Assembly: GCA_023935145.1 (NCBI GenBank)
Contig: CM043698.1
Coordinates: 147,367,625-147,431,624, forward strand
Direction: 5' to 3'
DNA: 64,000 nucleotides
From: Bretschneidera sinensis
Lineage: Eukaryota; Streptophyta; Magnoliopsida; Brassicales; Akaniaceae
This document shows, piece after piece, positions 10,297 to 20,296 of the stretch (position 1 is its first letter; each line of letters opens with the position of its first letter). The position numbers and the translations under genes are program-made. Below the pieces are notes generated by a model. It was not told the DNA's origin. It did not search any database and saw only the letters and a program-made list of their open reading frames with translations.

Positions 10297-11518
10297 CTGG
10301 ATGATTCTGATGATATATTAAAATCAATAAATGATAGATTAAGAGGATTATCCTTTGCACCAGAAGGACCGTCGAATAATATTAATGTCATAGAAAAAGA
10401 TATTGTAAATGAAATTAAAGAAACAGATGGTTTCAATAAATATATCGAAGAAATTATTATAAGAATGCCCCATTACCAAAAACTAGGAATTACTACCCTA
10501 GGCCAACTCCTCCTTATTTACAATTTGAAGAAAGATCCTCTGTTACCCAAGCAAGATATGATGATAGCACAATATATGAATGGAATATTGATGGAGCTAG
10601 TGAGCATATGATCATCAATACCCTTCAAGAAATGACTATGGCAGCCACTGCCTATAGAACACGTAGTAATAACACAGATAAAAAGATAACTCTTGCCATA
10701 ATTGTTGGGTTTACTGGAACCCTCAAAGGATGGTGGGATAATTACCTTACTAAACAAAACCAAAATGAAATTACTGAAGCAACAATACAAGTAAATACCA
10801 CCCAAACAGTCCAAAACCCACAAACCAGAGAAACAATATCTAGAATAGTACCTGTAAACCAAGAAAACGCATTTGAAACTCTGATATATGCTATCACCAA
10901 ACACTTCATTGGGGACCCTGATAAGTTTGCTGCAAGATTCATGAAATACTTATAAATCTAACATGCCCTACTTTGCAATACTTTAGATGGTATAAAGATG
11001 TCTTTCTTGCTAAGGTATTTACAAGAAAAGATCGTAATAACGCTTATTGGAAAGAATAGTTCATATCTAGACTTCCAAAATTATTTGCTGAAAAGGTCAG
11101 ACAAAGGATCAGAGATCTAAATGGCAGATCTGTTCCTTATGACCATCTCTCTTATGAAGAGATCATCAGCTCCATAAACTATAAAGGTCTATCAATATGT
11201 AATGATCTTAAGCTTAAATCAAAAATGAAGTCAGAGCTAAAACAAAGTAGAAAAGAATTAGGATCATTTTGTAGTCAATATGGCTATGAAACCCTAAGGG
11301 CTCCATCAACTGAAAAAAAAAAAAAACAAAACAAAACAAAAGATTTTCAAAAAACAAAAATATAAAAAACATACAAGATCTCCCCCTCCTCATAAAACCC
11401 GAAAACCTAATTTCAGAAAAACTAGAAAATCCCAAGCTCCTTCAAAAGCCTGTTTCAAGTGTGGAAGACTTGGAAATTGGGCAAAGAATTGTAAAGTCAA
11501 ACAAAAATTAATGAATTA
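10297..11518 (+). pseudogene. Pararetroviral capsid (CP) domain with zinc finger, P3
   Basis: The conserved capsid core is in 10608-10955 (TGTLKGWWDNYL, then AITKHFIGDP), followed in other frames by a segment with RWYKDVFLAKVF and LPKLFAEKVRQRIRDLNG. A basic tail and a CCHC knuckle lie at 11451-11492. In that knuckle the histidine is asparagine (CX2CX4NX4C), while the minus-strand copy keeps histidine. The knuckle binds the pregenomic RNA in caulimovirids. At least three frame changes (near 10500, 10940 and 11320) separate the parts. Confidence 0.8.
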
Positions 11519-12184
11519 GATGTTGAAGAATCTCTGAAGCAACAGTTAACTAAAGTAATGATTAATGACTCTCAAACAGAAGAATAATATTCTTCCTCTG
11601 ATAATGAAGAGCTCATTTACACAATACAAGAAAGTACTGATTCAGAAGAATCCATTGATTCACAATGTGATCGTGAAGATGGAATTTGCTTCTATAAATC
11701 TATCAATATGATCACCTCTCAAAAAGAATTCCTTTTAGATATAATAGATAAAATTGATGATCCTATCATCCCAAAGGATTACTTAATGAAACTAAGAGAT
11801 ATTATTCAAGAAGAAAGTAAAATTTTAATTCTACCTGAGCCTTATAAAATTTCAAAAAAATTTGAAAACCGTTTTCAAAAATCCAAAATAGCTACCACAC
11901 AAGATTTACAAATGGAAATTAATATTATGAAAGATCAAATAAAAGAAATTCAAAAAGATACAGTTGATTTAAAAGCAAAAATGATTAATTTAGAAATTAA
12001 TAATATTAAAGAATTAATCTATTCACAAATCAACAAAGAAGTCCCAAAAGAAGCCCCTGAGACTTCTAATCATGCTAATTTAATAAGTATAAATGATGGA
12101 TCAAAAGATCATGCTAATTTAATAAATATAAATGATGAATCAAAAGATGGTTTTGTTAATCTAATAGAAAAACTGAATTATTAA
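11519..12184 (+). pseudogene. Pararetroviral ORF1 linker between capsid and protease (P3)
   Basis: The main open part is 11708-12184 (158 codons). It is acidic at first (EEYSSSDNEELIY-like, broken by a TAA near 11586), then lysine/isoleucine/glutamate-rich with a heptad pattern around IKDQIKEIQKDTVDLKAKM, suggesting a coiled coil. A near-repeat of about 11 residues (HANLI-S/N-INDGSKD) occurs twice close to the end. No enzymatic motif is present. Confidence 0.6.
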
Positions 12185-12185
12185 A

Positions 12186-12560
12186 AAATGGTATATTAAA
12201 ATTTCTATTGTTATTAACAAAGAATATCATATTAATATTACCACCTTAGTAGATTCTGATGCAACCAGAATTGAATTAAAGAAGGCCTTATTCCTACAAA
12301 GTATTATGAAAAAACTATAGAAAGGCTAAATACAGCTAGTGGTTCAAAACTAAATGTAGAATACAAAATTACAAATTCCCATGCATGTAATGATGGATAC
12401 TGTTTAAAAACTCGTTTTATTCTTGTAAAAAATATATATCCAAATATCATTTTAGGAGCGCCTTTCCTAACCCAAATTTATCCCTTCAAGGTTAGTCATT
12501 TAGAAATAGAAACCAACATCTTAAGGCAAACTTTATTTTTTCCCTTCCTACAACCTGTAG
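12186..12560 (+). pseudogene. Pararetroviral aspartic protease domain, P3
   Basis: The active-site region at 12252-12263 reads DSDA where the family has DSGA; the minus-strand copy keeps DSGAD at 29496-29510. It is followed by the flap region and, about 60 residues on, the second conserved segment (ILGAPFLTQIYPF here; a threonine replaces alanine in relatives). The domain would cleave the ORF1 polyprotein. The substituted glycine and frameshifts make it inactive. Confidence 0.75.
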
Positions 12561-13168
12561 ATACAAGAGAATTAAATTTATTAAAAACCGATAGTTTATG
12601 CAGACAAATAAATTTAATACAAAATAAACAAGCTCATATAAACTTTCTCAAAGAAGAAATAAATTATCAAAAAATAGAACAACAACTTAAACAACCTCAA
12701 ATTCAATCTCATACAACAGAATTGGAAGAATTATTCAGAAAATAAATATATGTTGACCTACCTAATGCTTTTTGGGAACGAAGAAAGTACATAGTCTCTT
12801 TACCATATGAGCCAGATTTTGATGAGAAAAATATTCCATCCAAATCACGACCTATATAGATGAATCAAGAATTATTGAATTATTGCCAAGAAGAAATAAA
12901 AGTTTTATTAAATAAAAAATTAATTAGACCAAGCAAGTCTCCTTGAAGCTGTTCTGCAGTTTATGTTCAGAAACAAGCTGAGTTAGAAAGAAGAGCTCCC
13001 ACACTAATCATTAATTATAAACCTTTAAACAAAGTTTTACAATGGATTAGATATCCCATACCTAATAAAAAAGATCTTCCCAATAGATTACATGACTCTA
13101 CTATTTTCTCAAAATTTGATTTAAAATCAGGATTTTGACAAATTCAGATAAATGAAGCAGATAAATGT
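12561..13168 (+). pseudogene. Pararetroviral reverse transcriptase, 5' part only (P3)
   Basis: The N-terminal fingers of the RT are recognisable: PYEPDFDEKNIPSKSRP, then LLNKKLIRPSKSP, then INYKPLNKVLQWIRYPIPNK, then FSKFDLKSGF. Three or more stops interrupt it (including Trp-to-stop changes). At about 13168 the sequence jumps straight to the RNase H domain, so the catalytic YIDD block and the thumb are deleted. The minus-strand copy at 28185-29060 keeps these parts. Confidence 0.85.
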
Positions 13169-13563
13169 ATGCCTCAGATATAGGCTATGAAGGCATTCTC
13201 AAACAGATTCTTCCCTAAAAAACCAATGAGCATATTGTCGGGTTTCATTCCGGTATATGGCTTGGTGCTCAAAAAAATTATTCAACTATCAAAAAGGAAA
13301 TTTTAGTAATTGTTTTATGTATTTCAAAATTTCAAGAAGATTTATACAACAAAACTTTTTTATTAAAAGTTGATTGTAAATCAGCAAAGAAAATTTTACA
13401 AAAAGATGTTCAAAATCTTGTTTCAAAACAAATGTTTGCCAGATGGCAAGCGATACTGAGTGCATTCGATTTTGATATCGAGTATATAAAGGGATAGCAT
13501 AATTCCGTGCCTGACTTCCTCACACGGGATTTTTTGCAGGAATCAAACACAAGAAAAGCATGA
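13169..13563 (+). pseudogene. Pararetroviral RNase H domain and ORF1 end (P3)
   Basis: This begins at the RT deletion with DIGYEG, then the segment containing WLGAQKNYSTIKKEIL (the conserved glutamate of RNase H), the VDCKSAKKIL segment (aspartate) and the closing IEYIKG and PDFLTR motifs. Stops at 13216-13218 and 13495-13497 and a frameshift break it. The ORF1 stop TGA (13561-13563) overlaps the ORF2 ATG as ATGA. Confidence 0.8.
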
Positions 13564-14780
13564 GTTCATCTAATCAAAAAGGAAAGCCGAAAGTGCCTCC
13601 ACCTTCACCAAAACCCCAAAACCTCAATTACTATGCCACAAAAATCCAAATCCCAAGTCATCAGCCTATCCCAATACAACCAAAAATCCCTCAGCAATCA
13701 AATAGATTTACATCACTGGGAAAACTCCCAAATCTATCTAAATTCCCAAATTTAATCTCCCAGTCATATGCCCAAACACTTTCTCAAACACTTTCCTAAA
13801 CACGTTCCTCCTCTCAAACCTCTATCCCAAAGACCAGTCAATACATTCAAAAACTATACCAAGAATATATCCGATGCACCAGCCTAGACAGACCCACAAA
13901 TGATCTCAATTTTATTACTAAAAATCTTTATACTAACAAAATTTTCCCTTCAGGTTTTCATTATATTCCAGAAGATCCAAAAAAGACCCAAAAATTCTAT
14001 GAACTTATAATGGTTGATACCAAATCAATGGAAATCACCCATACCAGAGACCCAACAGATCCCAATATTATTAATTATTCAAAATGCAAAATCCTCCGTA
14101 TCATATTCCTAGACAAAATCGATGATCATTATAAACCCAAAACCTTTTCCATCCCATTCGTGCCCCCCACATATAATTATTATGATTATCAAAAAGCATG
14201 GAATAATATATTCTTCATTAGACCCAAATCTCATTCCTGGTTTATTTTCTTTGACAAAAAGTTTTTTATCAATCTTCCAATATGGATGTTTGAGTGGTGG
14301 TTTTCTTTTGGGAGTGACTCATCTATTCTTCCTCCCCCTATTAAAGAATCATTAACCTATTTCAAGCACAATACCAATACTGAAAAAACTTATTCTCATG
14401 AGATACTTTTTTATATCATTTTTTTCATTCCTTGGATTATCTCTTGGGATTATGTTATAACTGAAACTTCTTGGGATTATCTAGCCATAAATCGAGTTTT
14501 CAAAGTCAAATGGTGGGCAAAATATGATTACTCATTTGCTAGCGTTGATGTTATCAAACATTGGTTTTTTAATAATCCCCAATACTCCAAATATCTTGAA
14601 GCACCATCCCCTTCATCTGAACCCAGCAAATTGACCAAACAAGAAAAGAAAAAGAAATTATTAGAGGAACTGTTTGTGCTATTAGACAGTGATGATGAAA
14701 GTACACAGAGTCCAGATGATCAATCTAAGTCACCCTATTAGGATGCACAAGACCCTTATGATGCATTTGATCTATCATAA
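13560..14780 (+). pseudogene. Pararetroviral ORF2, almost intact (P3), function unknown
   Basis: One frame of 406 codons from an ATG that overlaps the ORF1 stop (ATGA) to the TAA shared by all copies. Only two stops interrupt it: TAA at 13797-13799 and TAG at 14739-14741; both are Gln-to-stop type changes compared with sister copies. The first 80 residues are proline/glutamine/serine-rich. Then come YIPEDPKKTQKFYELI, a WFIFFDKKFF-x-NLPIWMFEWW aromatic block, DSSILPP, IPWIISWDYV, and an acidic tail with LLDSDDE. I do not recognise a characterised family. Petuvirus/florendovirus-type genomes carry a second ORF of unknown role at this place, and a stop-restart overlap suggests coupled translation, which is inference. 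Confidence 0.7.
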
Positions 14781-15192
14781 GGTGTCACTAGGCAAAAGAA
14801 GACCGACAAATCCAAAAAACCAAAAAGCAGATTCCAAACACATCAAAAAGCAAAAGCAAGAAAAAGTAAAATCGACAAAAAGTAGAAGATGCTCGTCAAA
14901 AAAGCATATTCCAGACATGTCAAAAAACAAAAAGCAAAATCGACAAAGAAAAAGCAGAAGATGCTCGTCAAAAAGCAAAAAAACAGATTCCAGACACGTC
15001 AAAAACAAAAGCAGAAGAAGCCAAAAGCCAAAAAGAAGTTCAAAAGCAAATCATTCACGGATTCAATTCTCTCTGAAGTCCGCATACTCCGATTTGAAAA
15101 TGGTTGAAGTCCGCAATCAAGAGTCTATAAATGTTTGTATTTTCAATGTAATGGGCAGAGTCTGTTTTGAGAGCGTTTTACTTTGTTTTTGA
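14689..15192 (+). CDS. Candidate overlapping basic ORF (ORF3), P3 copy
   Basis: 167 codons in the +1 frame relative to ORF2, beginning inside its last 31 codons. It is rich in Lys, Arg, Ser and Gln across the repeat zone and closes beyond the promoter TATA at 15124. The start context has three ATG codons in a row nearby (MMMK). Homologue: 7966-8484. Coding status is uncertain because a purine-rich strand seldom makes stop codons in this frame. Confidence 0.3.
   Translation: MMMKVHRVQMINLSHPIRMHKTLMMHLIYHKVSLGKRRPTNPKNQKADSKHIKKQKQEKVKSTKSRRCSSKKHIPDMSKNKKQNRQRKSRRCSSKSKKTDSRHVKNKSRRSQKPKRSSKANHSRIQFSLKSAYSDLKMVEVRNQESINVCIFNVMGRVCFESVLLCF
15124..15131 (+). promoter_or_regulatory. Putative pararetroviral promoter TATA (P3)
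   Basis: The box (tataaatg) lies between the ORF2 end and the 3' end of the insert. It is only about 495 bp upstream of the ATG of Ole e 1-like copy 2 and points towards it, so a viral promoter might influence that gene; this is inference. Confidence 0.4.
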
Positions 15193-15560
15193 GAGCAACC
15201 ACTTCCCTCTTGGCATTGTAAGCCTCTTACTCTGTTAAAATTTATATTTGTATTTCGAACTGATATTTATCAACATATATTAAATCTGTTTCAAAATATG
15301 ACTTGGGTGTTTTCATGTATTGTTTTATATGAATTCAATCTAAACCCGTCTTGTTGTCTTCTCTGCAATATTTTTTACTTTTATTTTCTTGTTAGCTATT
15401 TTTGGTAAAAACAGCTAGTTGTTCCTTTCAAATTAATAGTAATAATTAAAAGAAAGATTGAGGAGCGAGTCTCTCTCAATCTACAAACCATAAATTTGAA
15501 AATTTTAATAGCTACCACATATTTAAAACTACTAACTTCATATTTTCCTCTTTCTCCCTT

Positions 15561-15568
15561 TATAAATA
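15561..15568 (+). promoter_or_regulatory. TATA box of Ole e 1-like gene copy 2
   Basis: tataaata lies 51 bases before the ATG, in the same pyrimidine-rich context as at 4636-4643. Unit 2 keeps only about 285 bp of the host 5' flank before viral sequence starts at 15332. Confidence 0.7.
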
Positions 15569-15618
15569 ACTTTTTTAGTGATGCAACATTCTTCAACCCA
15601 AAGAGAATATTAATAAAG

Positions 15619-16374
15619 ATGGCAAAGTTTTTGTCGTTAGCCGCCCTCATTGCTGTTATTCTGGCCTTCTCATCCTCCGTTACCATCGCCTATAATGGGG
15701 ATGAAACCGATTTTGTGTTTCTTACGGGAAAGGTTTACTGTGATCCATGCCGTGTCAAGTTTGAGACCAAATTAAGCAAATACATTGATGGTAATTTATT
15801 TATAAATTGAAAACGAAAAAACTTGATTTTGAGAATAACTTTCAAAAACTTGTTTTTAAAAACGTAATCCATAATTATTTTCGTCGTCAAAGGACTGTTT
15901 TTAGTTTTCAATTCAAGTATATGTGACGATAATGGTGAATTTTACTGATTATGAGTTGAGTCCAACAGTTATATCTTCTCCTCTGCTAAAGGATCGATAA
16001 TTATCTCATGACTTCGATTCTAATCACCACTGTTACACTCAGAAAAAATTGTGTGATATCTAATATTAATTGCAGGTGCTAAGCTTCGGTTGGAGTGCAA
16101 TGACCGTGTAAGTAACAAGCTGACATACTCTGAGGAGACTGTAAGCAAAGCGGATGGAAATTACTTAATACCAATTGTAGGCGACCATAAAACTGATGTA
16201 TGTGTCATAACTGTGACTCACAACCCTGACCCAGAGTGCAGTGAGAGAATTGATGGGGGGAAGCTACTATTGTCAAGCAATGGGGGTGTTGCTGATCCGA
16301 TTCCCGATGCCTCTATTGGGTTCATGACTAAGAAGGTATCACCAGAATGTCCTCAAATTCTCAAGGAAATGTGA
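15619..16374 (+). CDS. Ole e 1-like secreted protein, copy 2 (two exons, intact)
   Basis: Exons 15619-15790 and 16076-16374 are separated by a 285-bp intron (gtaattt...gcag) at the same place and phase as in copy 1. The joined frame is 156 codons plus stop. It has the same signal peptide (Ser-Leu-Ala-Ala instead of Ser-Ala-Ala-Thr near residue 6) and the signature TGKVYCDPCR. It differs from copy 1 at few residues, including Lys-to-Asn in LECND, Thr for Ala before DVC, Val for Asp after it, and Pro for Leu in ADPIP. All family cysteines are kept. The viral P3 insert stops about 285 bp upstream, so distal promoter elements present in unit 1 have been replaced. Confidence 0.9.
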
Positions 16375-16387
16375 TATACTGGCAGCA

Positions 16388-16428
16388 AAAATTAAATTAA
16401 ATTAAACTAAGTTTAATTTAATTTAATT
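16388..16428 (+). other. Perfect 20-bp inverted repeat in 3' UTR, copy 2
   Basis: It has the same arms and one-base loop as at 5465-5505, again 14 bases past the stop. Confidence 0.75.
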
Positions 16429-18292
16429 TAACTTCTTGTCCTAAATTATAGTATAGAAAAATAATTAAGACTTGACTGACTTAATTATGGACGGTTAATT
16501 TTGTCAGAAATTACTACAGTAAAAATGACATGTATGAAGAAGTTTTCTAAGGACATTTCTTTAGTATTAGAACATACATGTATGCACTTGAATGAAATGA
16601 GATCACATTCTGGTTGATATTAATTTCTCATTTTTTTTCTCTTTTGTCATGAAACATATTATATATGTATGACTTTTGCAGTTTTGCTTCTTTTTCTTTA
16701 TTTTAAAAAAAAAAAGAAGAAAGAGATTTCTTTCATAGGATTTATCTAACAAATCATCTTTAAGTTCATCCAACTGTATACCCATGATTAATATTAATCC
16801 AATTAAGTTAATTTTTGCTTGTTTGATAGAAGTGATCCTTCCTCTCTAAAGACTATCGTTCACATAAAGCAGGAACCACCAATGTTATATCCAAAAATCA
16901 ATATATCCACAGTAGATGATCGAGCACTTAATCATTCTCTGTCTCATCCATAAAAAAATCCGGGCTGATTGTCTCGGTATCATGAACAATTCTCGCCTGA
17001 TCATCAACCTCCGGAGATGGTTCCTTCACAAGATCAAATCACATCATTCGTAGACTCACTCTTCAATTTCCTGCCAACAATTCCCTACAGTTCCTATCTA
17101 ACTCCGCTGCTCAACTATACCCATTTCACAAAATGAATGACAGAACAAGAAAATCTCCATCATTGGATTAAAAAAAAAAATCATTCAAGATCTCTCTCTT
17201 CTCATATCATTCAACATTGAAAAATGAAATTGTCATATATCCTTTAATGACACAGGGCTAAGTAAGAATTTCTCAACTTTAAGTAGATTGTTATAGTTAT
17301 TATATATGAGTTTTTATATGAATTATGTGATAATACTGTGAAATTATTTTGTATCAAATTAATTATTATACTTTGAATATATCATCCTTTTAATATAAAT
17401 AAATAAAAAAATTCCTCCGAATATTGAAAAAATATGTATCCATATGAGGCTAGTGGCTTTGTGGGGGTAAAACCACCAGCCAAAAAGACTTTATAAGCGT
17501 TATAGGAACGGAGGCACATCATTCTATTCTTAAACATTGAGGATCATGCTGCCCATTTTGTCATTGTCATTTTTGAGCTAAAGAAGTTGCCAATTTCAAA
17601 AAAAAAAAAAATTTACCAACCAGGAAAGAAAATATATATATAAAAAAAAACTTTTAAATAATCCTAGCAAATCTATATATGCAATGATTTATTCCCATCT
17701 TCACGAAAGAAAGCAAATGGTTTATGATAAATAAGCAAAAAATTTGGACTACCCATCCTAAACAAAGTAAAATCTTCGTTATGGGTGATTTACTAATTGA
17801 ATAACCAAGTATTAATTCATGGTTGCTGGCTTTAGTGTGTCCTTATACAAATAATTTAAAAGTTGAGTCAGTAGTTTATTAAGAAAGGAAAAAAGAAAAT
17901 CTAAATTAGTTCATGGATGTGGTTTAGAGAATGCATGTAATTAAATTGTGAACCAATTTCTTTTGATTTTCAAGAAAATAAAAAGAATTGTGAATGCAGT
18001 TCTGTAACTAATAAAGTTATTTTTCGTTACACAATAGATATGATCCAGAATGAACCCTACTCACATGAGATATCAATGGATAATTAAAAAAGAGAGATGA
18101 TTAATTAATTACCTATCGTTTAGGACTTAAAGTTAGTTTTGGAAGATATTTTATTTCTTCGAAAGAAAAAGCTTGGGAGAAACTATTGAATACGACACGA
18201 TGTGTATGTATATCTTGTTTAGGCTCGTAGAACATATCAACACTTGCATACACGTATCATTAAAATGATACACAACATTTATGATAAGATAG
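16429..18292 (+). repeat. 3' flank of unit 2, gene-free
   Basis: No gene is seen. The stretch is collinear with unit 3 (40429-41358, then 54355-55287 beyond the CACTA insertion), and its distal part (17745-18290) with the unit 0 tail at 1701-2260. It supplies the empty site for the CACTA element: 'ttttgtatcaaatt' near 17352-17365 is unbroken here. Confidence 0.8.
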
Positions 18293-18842
18293 TGTTAGGA
18301 TTTTGACTCAATTCCCCACGAGAAAGACTTCTAATTGTTTTGGGAAAAATAATTTCCTATTTTATAGTTGTTTGTTCTAATATAAGTGGTAGTAATTTCT
18401 ATTGGATATTGTTTGTCCTAGTAGTAGTTGAAGTTGTTTTCTTTGTTGTTGTTCTTTACCTATTAGTATTCGGAAAATCTCATCTATATAAAGGGGTCCC
18501 AAAGAAGGTTTGAGACACACTCATAATTATCCTATACATTGTAAACTAGAGGGGTTTACTACTAGAGCTAGGATGAGAACTTTGGGTTTATTGGGGTTTA
18601 GGGTGTCAAGTAGAGAGGGCAGAGCTAGGTTGAGAACTTTTATTGTATTGTAACTTTAATTAGGGTGAGAGTTTGACAACTTTGTTCTTCCTAAAGTTGT
18701 ATTTGAAGATTAATAAAGCAGTTAATTTGTTGGTGGATGTAGGTAAAGAGGTTACCAAACCACATTAATTATGGGTGTTCTTGCTCTTTATTTTATTTGC
18801 CTAAAAAATGCGTACATGGATTTTAGAGGAAAAATCCCAACA
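18293..18842 (+). repeat. 550-bp LTR (copia-type), unit 2 copy
   Basis: The LTR begins TGTTAGG and ends CCCAACA, has a TATA-like 'ctatataaagg' near 18485, and is followed after two bases by 'tggtattagagatg' (from 18845), a near match to the initiator-Met tRNA complement used by copia elements. The unit 0 tail lacks it, showing an insertion. Only this 5' LTR is present; the internal part is cut off at about 19410 by viral sequence, so no target-site duplication can be tested. Confidence 0.75.
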
Positions 18843-18899
18843 AGTGGTATTAGAGATGTGATTCTGTTGGCAAAAATACAAAAAAAAAAAAAAAGGTAT

Positions 18900-19403
18900 G
18901 ATTAATATTGAGCTATTTGATGAATTGAAGATGGAATAAGGTATGATGAACATTAGCTTTTTCAATTCCATTATCACTAATTTGTTGAATAGTATGTTAA
19001 CAGATATGAAGTACTTGCTATCGGAAGAAGATGACATAGTCACGATGTTAATGGTTGGCAAGGAAGTTTGGATGGATAGGGAGGCTCCTGCGGTACCTCT
19101 AGAGAGAGATAAGTTAAAGAGGCCAAGTTTGTTCAAGGTTGAAGAATTGTTTGTGATTATATCAAAAGAAGAGCCAGACAAAGTGAGCAAGTGGAGCATT
19201 TCAAGAAAGGTGAAGGAAATATCAAGATCGAAATCTCTAGATTTTTCAAATAAGGAGTGCATCTACAATGAGGAAAAGGAACACACACAATTGCAAAGCA
19301 AGGCCACGATGAAGGACTTAGAGGAGTTGAGTAGAATGAAGTAGAGTGATAATGGAAAGGCTAATGAGGATGATGAGATGCAAGTTCTTGATGCTTCAAA
19401 GGT
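18900..19403 (+). pseudogene. Internal region of the 550-bp LTR element (possible gag), unit 2
   Basis: The longest open part is 18943-19344 (133 codons). It is charged and lysine/glutamate-rich, with MNISFFNSII at its start and a SKSLDFSNKECIYNEE segment later. I recognise no gag, zinc knuckle or pol domain. A stop at 18938-18940 precedes its ATG in an otherwise continuous frame, and a TAG at 19342-19344 ends it. It may come from a non-autonomous copia relative. The unit 3 copy at 55930-56395 is frameshifted. Confidence 0.4.
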
Positions 19404-19410
19404 ACTGATC

Positions 19411-20296
19411 ATAACATATCAAATCGGGTTGGAGAAAATTCTCCATTATTCTTTTTGGACTATTCTCCTATTTGAGATTGATCTATAGCAGATTTGAAGG
19501 AGCTGGTCTCATAGAATCCTCTAGGTATAACAAGGTCAAAATTGACTCCGAGTAAACTTTGTTTGGAGTTTCTGGATGACAAATCATAACTATATCGAGG
19601 TGGAATAATTTGAGGGTCATCATAGAGTGGAGTTCTAATTCTTCTAGAACTAGAAGTTCTAGAGAGCTGTGGGGATTCATTAGGTGTGAACCTAATGACC
19701 ACACTACCATCTCTATGTTCATCAATTTGAGATACATTGGAATTTGCTATTGCCATTGGAGGGCATAAGGCTTCAAGCTTCCAATGATCAGGAATAGTGA
19801 TTTGATCCCATGTCAAGAGTGTAGGTGTAATAGTATTAGCATGAAATGTATTTGCTTGAAGAAACAAGGTTTCTCCTAGTTTAGTCTGGATAAGGGCTTT
19901 GGGATTTATTTTTGTAGTCATAACCTTATAATAGACTTTATATATCAAACTCAGGTTCCTAGTGCCTGATTTGATATCTAATATGTTTAACTGAATATCT
20001 AATGTTAAGGTATCAACCAAATTAGGATCATAAAGATCTATTGAAAAGTTGGGATAACAATTGAAATAGACAGGTCCATTATGAAGATTTGATTCTACAA
20101 GTGATAATAATGAATTTGTAAAATTAAGGTGCGTAGCATCCCTTAAAATCATTAATACAGGTGTATCAATACCTAAACGACGTAAAGGTTTGATAGCTAT
20201 TTGTACTAATCCTAGATGCAAATATCTAAAACCTTCTTGCTTATGTTTTTGTATTGAAGGTAATGAAAGTAATTTAACACTTTCATTTTCTCTATT
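19411..20296 (-). pseudogene. Pararetroviral movement protein domain (30K family), P4 distal part
   Basis: Open from 20221 to 19460 (253 codons) with the motifs LGLVQIAIKPL, ILRDATHLNFTNSLL, NGPVYFNCYPNFSIDL and a conserved tail (SRTSSSRRIRTPLYDDPQIIPPRYSYDL in part). This is the best-preserved movement domain in the window. Its upstream end continues across the copia insertion to 25593-25825. It ends at the junction with the 550-bp LTR element near 19411. Confidence 0.85.
20292..20296. repeat. Target-site duplication of copia A, left
   Basis: ctatt here and again at 25593-25597 flank the element. Removing the element and one copy restores continuous viral sequence that matches 8789-8815 in P3. 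Confidence 0.9.

Larger units (their letters stand above)
8572..15332 (+). mobile_element. Endogenous pararetrovirus P3, nearly one genome (MP-CP-PR-RT-RH, ORF2, promoter)
   Basis: The gene order from 5' to 3' is movement protein, capsid/zinc finger, aspartic protease, reverse transcriptase, RNase H, then a separate ORF2: the layout of petuvirus/florendovirus-type Caulimoviridae. There is no integrase and no LTR. ORF1 lacks about 20 N-terminal codons, has a deletion of about 130 bp near 9612, and has a larger deletion joining RT to RNase H near 13168, besides many frameshifts and stops. The right end at 15332 stops about 20 bp before where the primer-binding site would start, and there meets the 5' flank of Ole e 1-like copy 2. 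It cannot be expressed as a virus in this state. Confidence 0.85.

Noticed and set aside
15496..15810. Longer N-terminal start for Ole e 1-like copy 2
   Set aside because: The extra residues would come before the signal peptide and the start lies upstream of the TATA box; the ATG at 15619 matches copy 1.
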